Source: Streptobacillus canis (GTDB taxonomy: Bacteria > Fusobacteriota > Fusobacteriia > Fusobacteriales > Leptotrichiaceae). From it: a stretch of 59,852 nt of DNA. How positions within the stretch are numbered: the stretch's first letter is position 1; each line of letters begins with the position of its first letter. The notes beneath the pieces are model-generated. The model ran no database searches. It saw nothing but the letters and a program-made list of their open reading frames with translations, and had not been told where the DNA came from. Position numbers and translations under genes: made by a program. Shown here one piece after another: positions 8,914 to 17,665 of the stretch. The stretch lies in assembly GCF_009733925.1 (NCBI RefSeq), contig NZ_WOEI01000005.1, forward strand, positions 1 to 59,852, written 5' to 3'.

Positions 8914-8938
8914 AAAAAAAGGAGAAAAATTTCTCCTT
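8914..8938 (-). terminator. terminator of the CoA-disulfide reductase gene
   Basis: On the reverse strand the stem AGGAGAAA/TTTCTCCT is followed by seven T residues. The hairpin begins in the stop codon. Confidence 0.8.
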
Positions 8939-10223
8939 ATTTTATAACTTTTCTGTAAAGTACTAATAATGGGTTCCATACACTTGCATTAGTTGGTGAA
9001 TATGCAAAGTCTATAGATATTAAATCTTCTATTTTAATTTTAAATCTTATTACTATTGCAATTTGATCTATAAATTGAGCTATAGCTTCTGGACCTATCA
9101 TAGTAGCACCTAAAACTATGTTATTATCTTTGTCATAAATAATTTCAGCACTTCCAGGAATAGAATCTTTGAATCCTGAATTTTTAGTTAAAACTTCCAT
9201 GCTTACTTTTCCAATGTTATATCCTTTTTCAATTGCAGCTGCTTCACTTAAACCAGTACCAGCAATTTTTAAATCAAAGAATGATGTTGCATATGTGTTT
9301 GTAACACCTATAAATTCAGATTTTTTTCCAGAAAGTAATTTAGCAAGCATCATACCGTGTTTATTAGCTACATCTCCAAATGGAGCATAAGTATAATCTC
9401 CAGTAATTATATTTTTGTTTAGTACGGCATCTCCAAGAGCATATACATCATCTAAATTTGTTTTAAAGTTATCATCCACAACTATTTTTCCGTTTAATAA
9501 TTCTAATTTTTCACCTAGAATTTCTGTTTTTGTAGTAATTCCAGTTGAAATTATTAACATATCAAAGTCAAGTTTTGTATTACTTTCTAAAATTACATTA
9601 TCTTCATTAAATTCTTTTACACCATCACCTAAAATTAATTTAACATTTCTTTCTCTTATCGTATTTTTTAATATTTCCCTATATTCTTGAGGTAACATAT
9701 TAAATATATCATTTGCTTTTTCTACAACAGTTACATTAATATTATTTAAAAGAAAAGCTTCAACCATTTCAAGACCTATGAATCCTAATCCAAGGATTAA
9801 TGCATTTTTAGGCTTATTTTGCTCTATAAATGATTTTATTTCTATAGCATCAGTTGCATGAGAAAGACTAAAGTATTTATCTTTCTTGATATTTAATGTT
9901 GATTTTGCCCCTACTGCTAAAACTAGTTTATCATAAGATATTTTTTCATTATTTGCTATTACATATTTTTCTTTATAATTTACTTCAGTTACTGCTGTGT
10001 TAATTCTTACGTCTATTCCTTTATCTATAAAAGCTTGTGCAGGTGAACCTGTAACTTTTTTTAAAGGTAATTCATTTGCTATGTAATATGGAGATGGACA
10101 TCCTGCCCATGAAACATAGGGAGTTTTTTCAAATAATATTACTTCATTATTTGGGTTCATCTTTTTATATTGTGTAGAAAACATCATTCCTGCTGCTCCT
10201 CCACCAATCACTATTATTCTCAT
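8937..10223 (-). CDS. CoA-disulfide reductase / NADH oxidase family flavoprotein
   Basis: The N-terminal FAD motif is GGGAAGMM (7-14). The redox Cys42 lies in SWAGCPSPYYIA, and a single Cys at this place is the hallmark of the CoADR/Nox class. The second nucleotide site is GLGFIG (145-150), and YALGDA (261-266) binds FAD. The C-terminal dimerisation domain is complete (428 aa). Members reduce CoA disulfide or polysulfide, or oxygen to water, with NAD(P)H. Either role would protect an anaerobe from oxygen. The two activities cannot be separated by sequence here. Preceded by AAGGATGG. Confidence 0.8.
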   Translation of the reverse strand: MRIIVIGGGAAGMMFSTQYKKMNPNNEVILFEKTPYVSWAGCPSPYYIANELPLKKVTGSPAQAFIDKGIDVRINTAVTEVNYKEKYVIANNEKISYDKLVLAVGAKSTLNIKKDKYFSLSHATDAIEIKSFIEQNKPKNALILGLGFIGLEMVEAFLLNNINVTVVEKANDIFNMLPQEYREILKNTIRERNVKLILGDGVKEFNEDNVILESNTKLDFDMLIISTGITTKTEILGEKLELLNGKIVVDDNFKTNLDDVYALGDAVLNKNIITGDYTYAPFGDVANKHGMMLAKLLSGKKSEFIGVTNTYATSFFDLKIAGTGLSEAAAIEKGYNIGKVSMEVLTKNSGFKDSIPGSAEIIYDKDNNIVLGATMIGPEAIAQFIDQIAIVIRFKIKIEDLISIDFAYSPTNASVWNPLLVLYRKVIK

Positions 10224-10289
10224 ATTTTACCATCCTTTTATTTTACTTATGTTTATATTTTAAATCATTTAAGAATATTTTTCAATAAA

Positions 10290-10313
10290 AAAAGGGAAAC
10301 TTTTATTTCCTCT
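10290..10313 (-). terminator. terminator after the MORN-repeat gene
   Basis: On the reverse strand an imperfect AGGAAA/TTTCCC stem is followed by a run of T residues. Confidence 0.55.
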
Positions 10314-10319
10314 TACTAA

Positions 10320-11006
10320 TTATTCTATTCTTTCTCCTACTTTAAATCCAAATTCATAATCTATTACTAGTTTAGTTCCGTCTTCTCTATGATAAATTGA
10401 AGGACCAAATAGTTTTCCTTCTCTATATGAAATATCTTTAATTATCATACCATTTTCGTTATATGTAATATGTTTACCATCTTTTTTATTTTTTCTAAAG
10501 TTTCTTTCAGAAATTAAGTTTCCATTTTCATCATAATCAAACCAAGCTGATTTTTCAGGTAATGCCACCATATGTTCTCTATAATATTCCATTAACATAA
10601 TTTTACCGTTTTCATGGAAAAATACTTGTTCTCCAACATGATGATTATCTATAAAGTGTTCAATAGATAATAGAACAGGTGTATCAAGTTGAGGATTATC
10701 ATTAAATATCCATTTATTTTTTTCAAACATTCCATTTTTTAATGTAAATATTGAAGTTTCATCATTTGCAAGTTGCATATATTCATTAGGGTTATCAATA
10801 GTGTTTTCAGATACTAAAACACCATTTTTATAATTTTGTGATTCTACAACGATACCAGATTAATCTAATGTGATTTTTCTTCCATCTAAAAGTCCATTTT
10901 TGTAACTTGCTATACCTATAATTCCAGTTAGGTAATCTACTGATCTTAATATTTTGTATTCTCCATTTAATATTGGAGTATTGTCTAAACCTAAATAAAC
11001 TTTCAT
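10320..11006 (-). pseudogene. MORN/YwqK-type repeat protein with a premature stop
   Basis: The frame opens with ATG at 11004-11006 behind GGAGG, and reads MKVYLGLDNTPILNGEYK and YKNGLLDGRKITLD. It then meets TAA at 10860-10862 and continues in the same frame as SGIVVESQNYKNGVLV to the natural stop at 10320. Repeats such as HENGKIMLMEYY, YDENGNLISERNF and YNENGMIIKDISY match the G(N/K)-L/I-x-x-E/D-x-x-Y/F MORN-like consensus. No frameshift is needed: a single codon breaks it. A restart at ATG 10778 would give a 152-residue C-terminal piece but has no good ribosome site. The family is of unknown or antitoxin-like function. Confidence 0.75.
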
Positions 11007-11154
11007 AAAGAACCTCCATATTCATATATTATATACTATGTTATATCTTGAAAATACTAAAAAGGAAGAGGAATTTTTAAAAATATTTTCCCACTATACA
11101 ATTTAGTATAAAATGTGGTAAAATGTATATAAAAGCATAACATTAGGAGAATTT

Positions 11155-12357
11155 ATGGATAGAAAAATTGTAGTACATAAATATGGTGGAAGTTCAGTTG
11201 CCACTACTGAAAAAATTATGAATATTGCCAAACATTTAATAGAAGTGAAAAAGAGTGGAAAAGACTTAGTTGTAGTAGTTTCAGCTATGGGTAAAACTAC
11301 TGATGGTTTAATTAAACTTGCTAAGGAAATTTCAAATGATCCAGATAAAAGAGAATTAGATAGATTAATGTCAACAGGGGAGCAACAAACTATAGCTTTA
11401 CTATCTATAGCTTTAATTGAAATGGGGCAAAAAGCTATATCTTTAACGGGAGAACAAGCTGGGATAAAGACTTTAGGATTACATACTAAAAATACTATAG
11501 ACAGTATTAATAATGAAATAATATTAAAAAATCTTGATGAAGGTAAAATAGTAATTATTGCTGGATTCCAAGGAATTAATGAAAATGGAGATATTACAAC
11601 ACTTGGAAGAGGAGGATCTGATACTTCTGCAGTTGCTTTAGCATGCTCATTAAATGCGGAATGCAGAATATATACAGATGTTGATGGAATATATACTATA
11701 GATCCTAGGGTTTATGAAAAATCAAAAAAAATACAATATATTTCTTATGAGGAAATGATGGAACTTGCATATTTAGGAGCAGGAGTAATGGAACCAAGAG
11801 CTGTAGAGCTTGGTTTTAAATATGGAACTGAAATATATGTTGGAAAAACTTTAGGTGAAGATAATGGATCAATAATTACATTTAAGGAGAAAATTATGGA
11901 AAAGAAAGAAATTAGAGGGATTTCTATAAATAAAAATATAGTAATGGTAACTATAGATGGTATACCTACATATGCTAGAAATCTTTACCCTATATTCAAA
12001 AAAGCATCTGAATATGGTGTAATAATAGATATGATAAGTCAAAATGACGTAATAGCAGAAAAAGGAAGTATAGCATTTACATCACCTAGAACTGATGAAG
12101 AATCACTTAGAAAAATGTTTAAAGATTTAGAATTAAATTATGATATTTTAATTAATTCTAATGTTGTAAAAGTATCACTAGTAGGTATAGGACTTGCTAC
12201 TTCAATCAATACTATATCTAAAATATTTGAAGTGTTATCAGAAAACAATATTAGTTTCCATCAAATCTCTACTTCTGAAATTACTATTTCAATAGTAGTA
12301 GAAGAAAGTATAGCAGAAAATGTAGCAAGATTACTTGCTGAAAAATTTGATTTATAG
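11155..12357 (+). CDS. lysC: aspartate kinase
   Basis: It phosphorylates aspartate, the entry to the DAP/lysine, threonine and methionine branches. The kinase signature KYGGSSVA (9-16), the substrate loop TTLGRGGSDTSAVAL (148-162) and YTDVDGIYTIDPR are present. Two C-terminal ACT domains (about 260-400) give feedback control. At 400 aa it is the monofunctional class. AGGAG lies 5 nt before the ATG. No lysine riboswitch is visible in the 148-bp upstream gap. It leads the lysC-lipoprotein-dapA-dapF-asd operon. Confidence 0.95.
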   Translation: MDRKIVVHKYGGSSVATTEKIMNIAKHLIEVKKSGKDLVVVVSAMGKTTDGLIKLAKEISNDPDKRELDRLMSTGEQQTIALLSIALIEMGQKAISLTGEQAGIKTLGLHTKNTIDSINNEIILKNLDEGKIVIIAGFQGINENGDITTLGRGGSDTSAVALACSLNAECRIYTDVDGIYTIDPRVYEKSKKIQYISYEEMMELAYLGAGVMEPRAVELGFKYGTEIYVGKTLGEDNGSIITFKEKIMEKKEIRGISINKNIVMVTIDGIPTYARNLYPIFKKASEYGVIIDMISQNDVIAEKGSIAFTSPRTDEESLRKMFKDLELNYDILINSNVVKVSLVGIGLATSINTISKIFEVLSENNISFHQISTSEITISIVVEESIAENVARLLAEKFDL

Positions 12358-12364
12358 GAGTAAT

Positions 12365-13192
12365 ATGAAAAGATATATATTTTTATTCTTACTTATATGT
12401 TCTTGTTCATCGATATCAGATAAAGTAACTATAGATAAAAAGGACTATAATAGAATAAGTAAAGAAAAAGAGCATAATTATCTTTATTCAGAGCTTGAAA
12501 AATCAGATTTCTTTTATGATAGAGAATTTTTTAAGTTACTTGATAGTATACAAAGTGAGCTTGATACTATAGTAGTAACAAATTTTGCAGAAACTTTGCC
12601 AAGTTTAATAATGCAAAGATTAAATGCAACTGATGAAGATATTGCAAAGATGTATAAATTAGAAAAGGTTAATCCGTTAGTCTATAATTATCTATCTCTA
12701 CTTGAATTAAAAAGAGATTACTTTGGAGATTCATATAATGATGCATGGATATCAAAGACAGCGATAGGTACATATTTAGTTGATGAAATATTTATGTATT
12801 TAAACATATTAACAAATGAAGATAAAAAAGTAGAAGAAGTATTAGCTGATATGGAGATAAAGTATAAAGATTATCCTTTGAATAAGTATAATAGAATTTT
12901 TTATTATAATCTTTATGATTTTTCAAAGATAAAAGAAGAAGATTTTAGATTATCAAGACTAGATATTAGAACAATAAATCATAAATTTTATCCAGAATTA
13001 CAAGGTTATAAAGTTAATTATTTAATGATGCTTGATTTATTACAAGCTAATTATTATTATCTACACAAAGATATAGAAGGATTAGTTAGAATAAAAGAAG
13101 AAATAAATAAGACAGAATTAAAAGATAAATTAGACTTAAGAAGAATAAATAAGTTTATAGATGAAAGAATAAAATTCTTAGTGGAGGTATAA
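12365..13192 (+). CDS. lipoprotein of unknown function in the DAP operon
   Basis: A longer upstream start would lie inside lysC. The ATG at 12365, behind AGGAG, gives MKRYIFLFLLICSCSS, a clean lipoprotein signal with Cys13 or Cys15 as the lipidated residue. The 275-residue product is charged, Tyr-rich and probably helical after the signal, with no motif I recognise. It lies 7 bp after lysC and 1 bp before dapA, so it is transcribed with them. An envelope role is inferred from the signal only. Confidence 0.75.
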   Translation: MKRYIFLFLLICSCSSISDKVTIDKKDYNRISKEKEHNYLYSELEKSDFFYDREFFKLLDSIQSELDTIVVTNFAETLPSLIMQRLNATDEDIAKMYKLEKVNPLVYNYLSLLELKRDYFGDSYNDAWISKTAIGTYLVDEIFMYLNILTNEDKKVEEVLADMEIKYKDYPLNKYNRIFYYNLYDFSKIKEEDFRLSRLDIRTINHKFYPELQGYKVNYLMMLDLLQANYYYLHKDIEGLVRIKEEINKTELKDKLDLRRINKFIDERIKFLVEV

Positions 13193-13193
13193 A

Positions 13194-14060
13194 ATGAAAT
13201 ATTCAAAGAGCTATGTTGCTTTAGTAACACCATTTGATAAAGACTTAAAAGTAGATGTTGAAAAAATTAGAGAATTAGTAAGATTTCATATAGATAATAT
13301 GACAACAGGTATAGTTGTTTGTGGTACTACAGGTGAAGCTGCAACTATGAGTGAAGAAGAGTACGTACTAGCAATAAAAACAGTAGTAGAAGAAGCTAAT
13401 GGTAAAATACAAGTTATTGCTGGGGCAGGGGCTAATTCAACAGAAAAAGCAGTATATTTAACAAAATTATGTAAAGATTTAGGTGTAGATGCTGTATTAT
13501 CTGTAACACCTTATTACAATAAACCAACACAAAGAGCTATAATTAATCATTATAAAAAAGTAGCAGAGGTTGGATTAGATGTAATATTATATAATGTTCC
13601 TTCAAGAACTGGTGTTAATATGGAAGTTGAAACAACTGTAGAATTATCAAAAGTTAAAAATATAGTAGGAATTAAGGAAGCAACAGGGAATATTGATCAA
13701 ATGATAGAAATAATAAATAGAGTAGATAAAGATTTTGCGGTCATATCTGGAGAAGATAACTTTATGTTACCTATGCAAGCTATAGGTTCATGTGGTGTAA
13801 TATCTGTTACTGCAAATGCAATGCCTAAAGAAGTAGCAATGCAATTTGAACTTGAAGGTGAAGAAAGATTTAAACTTCACCAATTTATGTATGATATTCA
13901 TAAATCTATGTTTATTGAAGGTAACCCAGTAACTATTAAAGCATCAATGAATGTATTAGGTTTACTTGAAAATGATGGAGTTAGAGAGCCACTTTTAGTA
14001 GCAACTGAGGAGACTAAAGAAAGATTAAGAAAATTATTCATTCAAAAAGGATTGATATAA
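13194..14060 (+). CDS. dapA: 4-hydroxy-tetrahydrodipicolinate synthase
   Basis: It condenses pyruvate with aspartate semialdehyde. The Schiff-base Lys161 lies in GIKEATG, Tyr133 in ILYNVPSRTG, and the Thr45-Thr46 pair in CGTTGEAATM; together these form the DHDPS catalytic set. The 288 residues are full length. It follows the lipoprotein gene by one base and dapF follows after 2 bp. Confidence 0.95.
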   Translation: MKYSKSYVALVTPFDKDLKVDVEKIRELVRFHIDNMTTGIVVCGTTGEAATMSEEEYVLAIKTVVEEANGKIQVIAGAGANSTEKAVYLTKLCKDLGVDAVLSVTPYYNKPTQRAIINHYKKVAEVGLDVILYNVPSRTGVNMEVETTVELSKVKNIVGIKEATGNIDQMIEIINRVDKDFAVISGEDNFMLPMQAIGSCGVISVTANAMPKEVAMQFELEGEERFKLHQFMYDIHKSMFIEGNPVTIKASMNVLGLLENDGVREPLLVATEETKERLRKLFIQKGLI

Positions 14061-14062
14061 TC

Positions 14063-14845
14063 ATGGAATTTGAAAAATATAGTGGACTTGGTAATGATTT
14101 TATTATTACCCAAGAAGATTTAAGTAAAGAAGATGTAATGAAATATTGTAGAAGAAGAATGTCTATAGGTGCAGATGGAGTAATAGTATTAAAGAAAAAA
14201 GATGAAAACTTTTATATGCATTTCTATAACGCAGATGGGAGTTTAGCTTCTATGTGTGGAAATGGTATTAGATGTTATACTCATTATTTGTACAATCATG
14301 GTTTAGTTTCTAAAGATGATGAAGTACTTATAGATACATTGTCTGGTATAAAGAAAATAAGAATTATTAAAGCACAAGAAAATGATTTTTGGGTTTCAGT
14401 TGACATGAATAAGGCTATTAATACAACAGAAATCAAAACTATAAATGCATTAGATAAATCTTTTGAATATGTTTATACTTTTACAGGTACAGATCATGTT
14501 GTCATTTATGTAGATAAAGAGGAATTAAACGAAGAATTTGTAACAAAATATGGTAAGAATATTGAACAAAATAAAGAAGTTTTTCCGAAAGGAACTAATG
14601 TAAATTTTGTATATGTAAAAAGTTCAGAGGAAGTTGAAATTATGACATTTGAAAGAGGAGCAGGACTAACTCTTGCATGTGGAACTGGAGCAAGTGCGGT
14701 AGGGTATATATCTAATCTATTAGGTAAAACAGGCACTAAAATAAAAGCAAAACTATTAGGAGGGCCTTTAGAAATAGAACTTAAAAATGATACTATATAT
14801 ATGAATGGTCCAAGTGAAATGATATATAAAGGAAGTGTTAAATAA
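14063..14845 (+). CDS. dapF: diaminopimelate epimerase
   Basis: It converts LL-DAP to meso-DAP. The two catalytic cysteines are Cys65 in MCGNGIRC and Cys206 in LACGTGASA; the N-terminal KYSGLGNDFI is the family signature. Its presence points to an LL-DAP intermediate, made by either the acyl or the aminotransferase branch, although none of those genes is in the window. The last base of its stop overlaps the asd start. Confidence 0.94.
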   Translation: MEFEKYSGLGNDFIITQEDLSKEDVMKYCRRRMSIGADGVIVLKKKDENFYMHFYNADGSLASMCGNGIRCYTHYLYNHGLVSKDDEVLIDTLSGIKKIRIIKAQENDFWVSVDMNKAINTTEIKTINALDKSFEYVYTFTGTDHVVIYVDKEELNEEFVTKYGKNIEQNKEVFPKGTNVNFVYVKSSEEVEIMTFERGAGLTLACGTGASAVGYISNLLGKTGTKIKAKLLGGPLEIELKNDTIYMNGPSEMIYKGSVK

Positions 14846-15831
14846 TGAAAAATGTTGCTATAGTCGGTGCTACAGGTCTTGTAGGTACAACTTTTTTAAA
14901 AGTAATGGAAGAAAGAAATATTAAATTTAATAAACTATATCTATATGCTTCAAGTAGAAGTGCAGGTAAAAAAATTAATTTCATGGGAAAAGAATATGAA
15001 ATTATTGAATTAAAAGAAGAAAATATAAAAGAAGATATAGATTTTGCCTTATTTTCAGCAGGGGGATCAACTTCTACAGAATTTGCTCCTAAATTTGCAG
15101 AAAAAGGTGCAATAGTAATTGATAATTCTAGTGCTTGGCGTATGGATGAGGAAGTACCATTAATTGTACCAGAAGCGAATATTGAAGATGCAAAAGAAAC
15201 AAAAAAAGGGATAATTGCTAATCCAAATTGTTCAACTATACAAGTAATACCTGTATTGAAAGTGTTATCAGATTATTTTGGTTTAAAGAGAGTAATATAT
15301 TCAACATATCAATCAGTTTCTGGAGCTGGTGTAAAAGGATTAGAAGATTTAGAAAAGAATTTAAGAGGGGAAGAGTCAACTAATTTCCCAAGTCAAATTG
15401 CATTTAATTTAATACCACATATAGACAGTTTCTTAGATAATGGATATACAAAAGAAGAAATGAAAATGGTCAATGAGACAAGAAAAATATTACATTTACC
15501 AGATTTAAAAGTTAGTGCAACTTGTGTTAGAGTACCAGTGAGATATTCACATTCTGTGTCAATGAATGTTGAATTAAAGAGTGAGTTTGATTTAGAAAAA
15601 GTAAAAGAATTATTAGCAAATGCAAATGGAGTAGTTTTAGTTGATGATGTTAAGAATGGAATTTATCCTATGCCGTTAATGACAGAAGGTAAAGATGAAG
15701 TATTTGTTGGAAGAATAAGAAGAGATGATACTGTAGATAACGGATTAAATCTATGGGTAGTTGCAGATAATATCAGAAAAGGTGCCGCAACTAATGCAGT
15801 ACAAATCTTAGAATTATTGTTAGACAAATAA
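14845..15831 (+). CDS. asd: aspartate-semialdehyde dehydrogenase
   Basis: It reduces aspartyl phosphate from LysC to the semialdehyde used by DapA. The NADP motif GATGLVG (8-14), the catalytic Cys129 in NPNCSTIQ, and the VRVPVRYSHS segment with the substrate-binding Arg and the catalytic His identify it. At 328 aa it is full length. It is the last gene of the operon; no hairpin terminator is seen before the efp promoter. Confidence 0.95.
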   Translation: MKNVAIVGATGLVGTTFLKVMEERNIKFNKLYLYASSRSAGKKINFMGKEYEIIELKEENIKEDIDFALFSAGGSTSTEFAPKFAEKGAIVIDNSSAWRMDEEVPLIVPEANIEDAKETKKGIIANPNCSTIQVIPVLKVLSDYFGLKRVIYSTYQSVSGAGVKGLEDLEKNLRGEESTNFPSQIAFNLIPHIDSFLDNGYTKEEMKMVNETRKILHLPDLKVSATCVRVPVRYSHSVSMNVELKSEFDLEKVKELLANANGVVLVDDVKNGIYPMPLMTEGKDEVFVGRIRRDDTVDNGLNLWVVADNIRKGAATNAVQILELLLDK

Positions 15832-15860
15832 TTTACAGATTTAAAAAATTAGTGTATAAT
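15832..15860 (+). promoter_or_regulatory. promoter of efp
   Basis: TTTACA, a 17-bp spacer and TATAAT overlap the end of asd by a few bases and lie 30 bp before the efp start. Confidence 0.7.
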
Positions 15861-15889
15861 ATTAGAGAAGAATTTTAAGGAGGAATATA

Positions 15890-16462
15890 ATGAAAGCAGC
15901 AATGGAATTAAGACAAGGTAATGTATATGTTAAAGAAAATATACCTTATTTAATTTTAAAAGCAGACAGACACCAATCAACTTCTGGGAAAAAAGCTAGG
16001 GCAGCTGAAATGAAGTTCAAAATAAAAGATTTAATAAGTGGAAAAGTACAAGAAATAACAGTATTATCTACAGAAATGATGAATGACATCATTTTAGATA
16101 GAGCACAAATGCAATATCTATATCAAATGGATGGAGAATATTTCTTCATGAATCAAGAAACTTTTGAACAAATGACATTAACAGAAGATGATTTAGGAGA
16201 TGCAACTGATTTCTTAGTAGATGAAATGGTTATACAAGTTTTATTATATGAAGAAAGAGCGGTTGGTGTTGAATTACCAAATACTGTTGTAAGAGAAATT
16301 ACATATACAGAACCTGGATTAAAAGGAGATACTATAGGTAGAGCAACTAAACCTGCAACTATAGAAACAGGTTACCAATTACAAGTACCTTTATTCTGTA
16401 ATATAGGAGATAAAATCAGAATAGATACTCGTACTGGTGAATACATGGAAAGAGCAAACTAA
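15890..16462 (+). CDS. efp: translation elongation factor P
   Basis: It relieves ribosome stalling at polyproline. The three beta-barrel domains are complete (190 aa), with DPGLKGDT-like EPGLKGDT and the C-terminal GDKIRIDTRTGEYMERA. The domain I loop reads TSGKKARA with Lys34 at the position that is modified in E. coli EF-P. The loop lacks the PGKGQA sequence of EpmA substrates, so any modification is open. AAGGAGG precedes the ATG. Confidence 0.92.
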   Translation: MKAAMELRQGNVYVKENIPYLILKADRHQSTSGKKARAAEMKFKIKDLISGKVQEITVLSTEMMNDIILDRAQMQYLYQMDGEYFFMNQETFEQMTLTEDDLGDATDFLVDEMVIQVLLYEERAVGVELPNTVVREITYTEPGLKGDTIGRATKPATIETGYQLQVPLFCNIGDKIRIDTRTGEYMERAN

Positions 16463-16474
16463 GAGTAATATATT

Positions 16475-16500
16475 AAGGCTAGATACAATCTAGTCTTTTT
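16475..16500 (+). terminator. terminator after efp
   Basis: The stem AGGCTAGAT/ATCTAGTCT (one wobble pair) is followed by five T residues. Confidence 0.75.
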
Positions 16501-16515
16501 ATTAAAAGGAGATTT

Positions 16516-17067
16516 ATGAAAAAAGTAATGATTTTTTTGCTTTCAATTTTTTCATTAAGTTTTGGAGCTATGAGTAATAAGGAAATTGATGAAAAAATCA
16601 ATGAATTAAAGAAAGAAATTAAAGCGTTAGAATTAGATGAGGATTATGAAATAAAAATAGCTGGAGAATATTTTTATTTAGATAAAGAAGAAAATAAAGA
16701 TTTTAATGTTAGATATTTTTTACATGCAGATACTTATGAACCACTAATAATAGTTAGATATCCAGATAAAAATATCAAAAACATAGAATTAGTATATGGG
16801 ATAGTAAGAAGAACAGAAATACCTACTAAGATTATTACAGACTATAACGGTGAAGCTTTTGCTAGTAATAGCTTTTATACAAAATATATAGAAACAAAAA
16901 TGAAATTATTTGAAAATGTTTTACAAGTTTATTACTATACAGATAAAAAAATTACTATAAAATATGAAAATTTTAAAAATGTAGACTCAAATATGGAAAC
17001 ATTAAAATTTGAAAAGAAAATGAAACTTGAAAAGAAAATTGATGAATTAAAGGGGATGATGAAGTAA
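16516..17067 (+). CDS. exported protein of unknown function
   Basis: A signal peptide (about 1-18, LSFGA/MS) precedes a coiled-coil-prone Lys/Glu-rich segment (20-40). A beta-rich middle and a second Lys-rich tail (about 160-183) follow. I recognise no family. AAGGAG precedes the start. The last base of its stop overlaps the ATG of the next exported protein, so the two are made together. Confidence 0.65.
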   Translation: MKKVMIFLLSIFSLSFGAMSNKEIDEKINELKKEIKALELDEDYEIKIAGEYFYLDKEENKDFNVRYFLHADTYEPLIIVRYPDKNIKNIELVYGIVRRTEIPTKIITDYNGEAFASNSFYTKYIETKMKLFENVLQVYYYTDKKITIKYENFKNVDSNMETLKFEKKMKLEKKIDELKGMMK

Positions 17068-17567
17068 TGAAAAAATTATTTTTATTATTAATGCTATTTA
17101 TTACTTTGATCTCTTATGCAGAAGTTCAGTCTTTATATTTAGCAGATGGGAATAAATTTGAAGTATATTTTTCAGATGATAATGGTAAATTTGATGAGAG
17201 TTTAGAAACTATAGAAAGTAAAATTTTTGCTGATTTAGATAAAGATATTTTAACTCTTATTTTAAGATTTAAGAATATTGAAAAGAGATTATGGACAGAT
17301 AAAGTAAAAGTTATAGCAGATAATGGATATATGATAGAAGCGGAAACACCGTTTTTTGAAGAGAAACTAACTGATGTAGAGTATGGAGAAATAGGAACTA
17401 TAAGCTTTAATAAACTTGGTTTAGATATCTTAAAGAATATTTCAAAATCTGAAAAGGTAGAAGTAATTTTTGAAGGTGAATTTGGAGTAGTAAAAAAACT
17501 TTTAACTAAAGAAGAAAAACAAAGACTATATAACACGGTAATTAATTTTGAAAATGATAGTTTTTAA
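17067..17567 (+). CDS. exported protein of unknown function
   Basis: A signal peptide (about 1-18, LISYA) precedes a 148-residue acidic, beta-rich domain starting EVQSLYLADGNKFEVYF. No motif is recognised. It is translationally coupled to the preceding exported protein and followed by a terminator, which makes a two-gene unit after efp. Confidence 0.65.
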   Translation: MKKLFLLLMLFITLISYAEVQSLYLADGNKFEVYFSDDNGKFDESLETIESKIFADLDKDILTLILRFKNIEKRLWTDKVKVIADNGYMIEAETPFFEEKLTDVEYGEIGTISFNKLGLDILKNISKSEKVEVIFEGEFGVVKKLLTKEEKQRLYNTVINFENDSF

Positions 17568-17574
17568 ATGATTT

Positions 17575-17598
17575 AAAGAGGATATATGTCCTCTTTTT
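17575..17598 (+). terminator. terminator after the two exported proteins
   Basis: The stem AAAGAGGA/TCCTCTTT with a 6-nt loop is followed by T residues. Confidence 0.8.
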
Positions 17599-17665
17599 AT
17601 TATTGAATAAAGTTGTAAAATATTGTATAATTATATGTATGAAACAAAAGAAATGAGGGTATATT

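Noticed and set aside
10828..11025. A reverse-strand 65-codon frame (MNMEVLYESLF...)
   Set aside because: The MORN-like coding signal lies in a different reverse frame starting at 11006; this frame is out of phase with it.
11026..11154. Lysine riboswitch upstream of lysC
   Set aside because: The gap is only about 130 bp and shows none of the multi-helix core expected for an L box.
12335..12364. Longer start for the DAP-operon lipoprotein
   Set aside because: It lies within lysC and would place ten extra residues before the lipoprotein signal; the ATG at 12365 has a proper AGGAG site.
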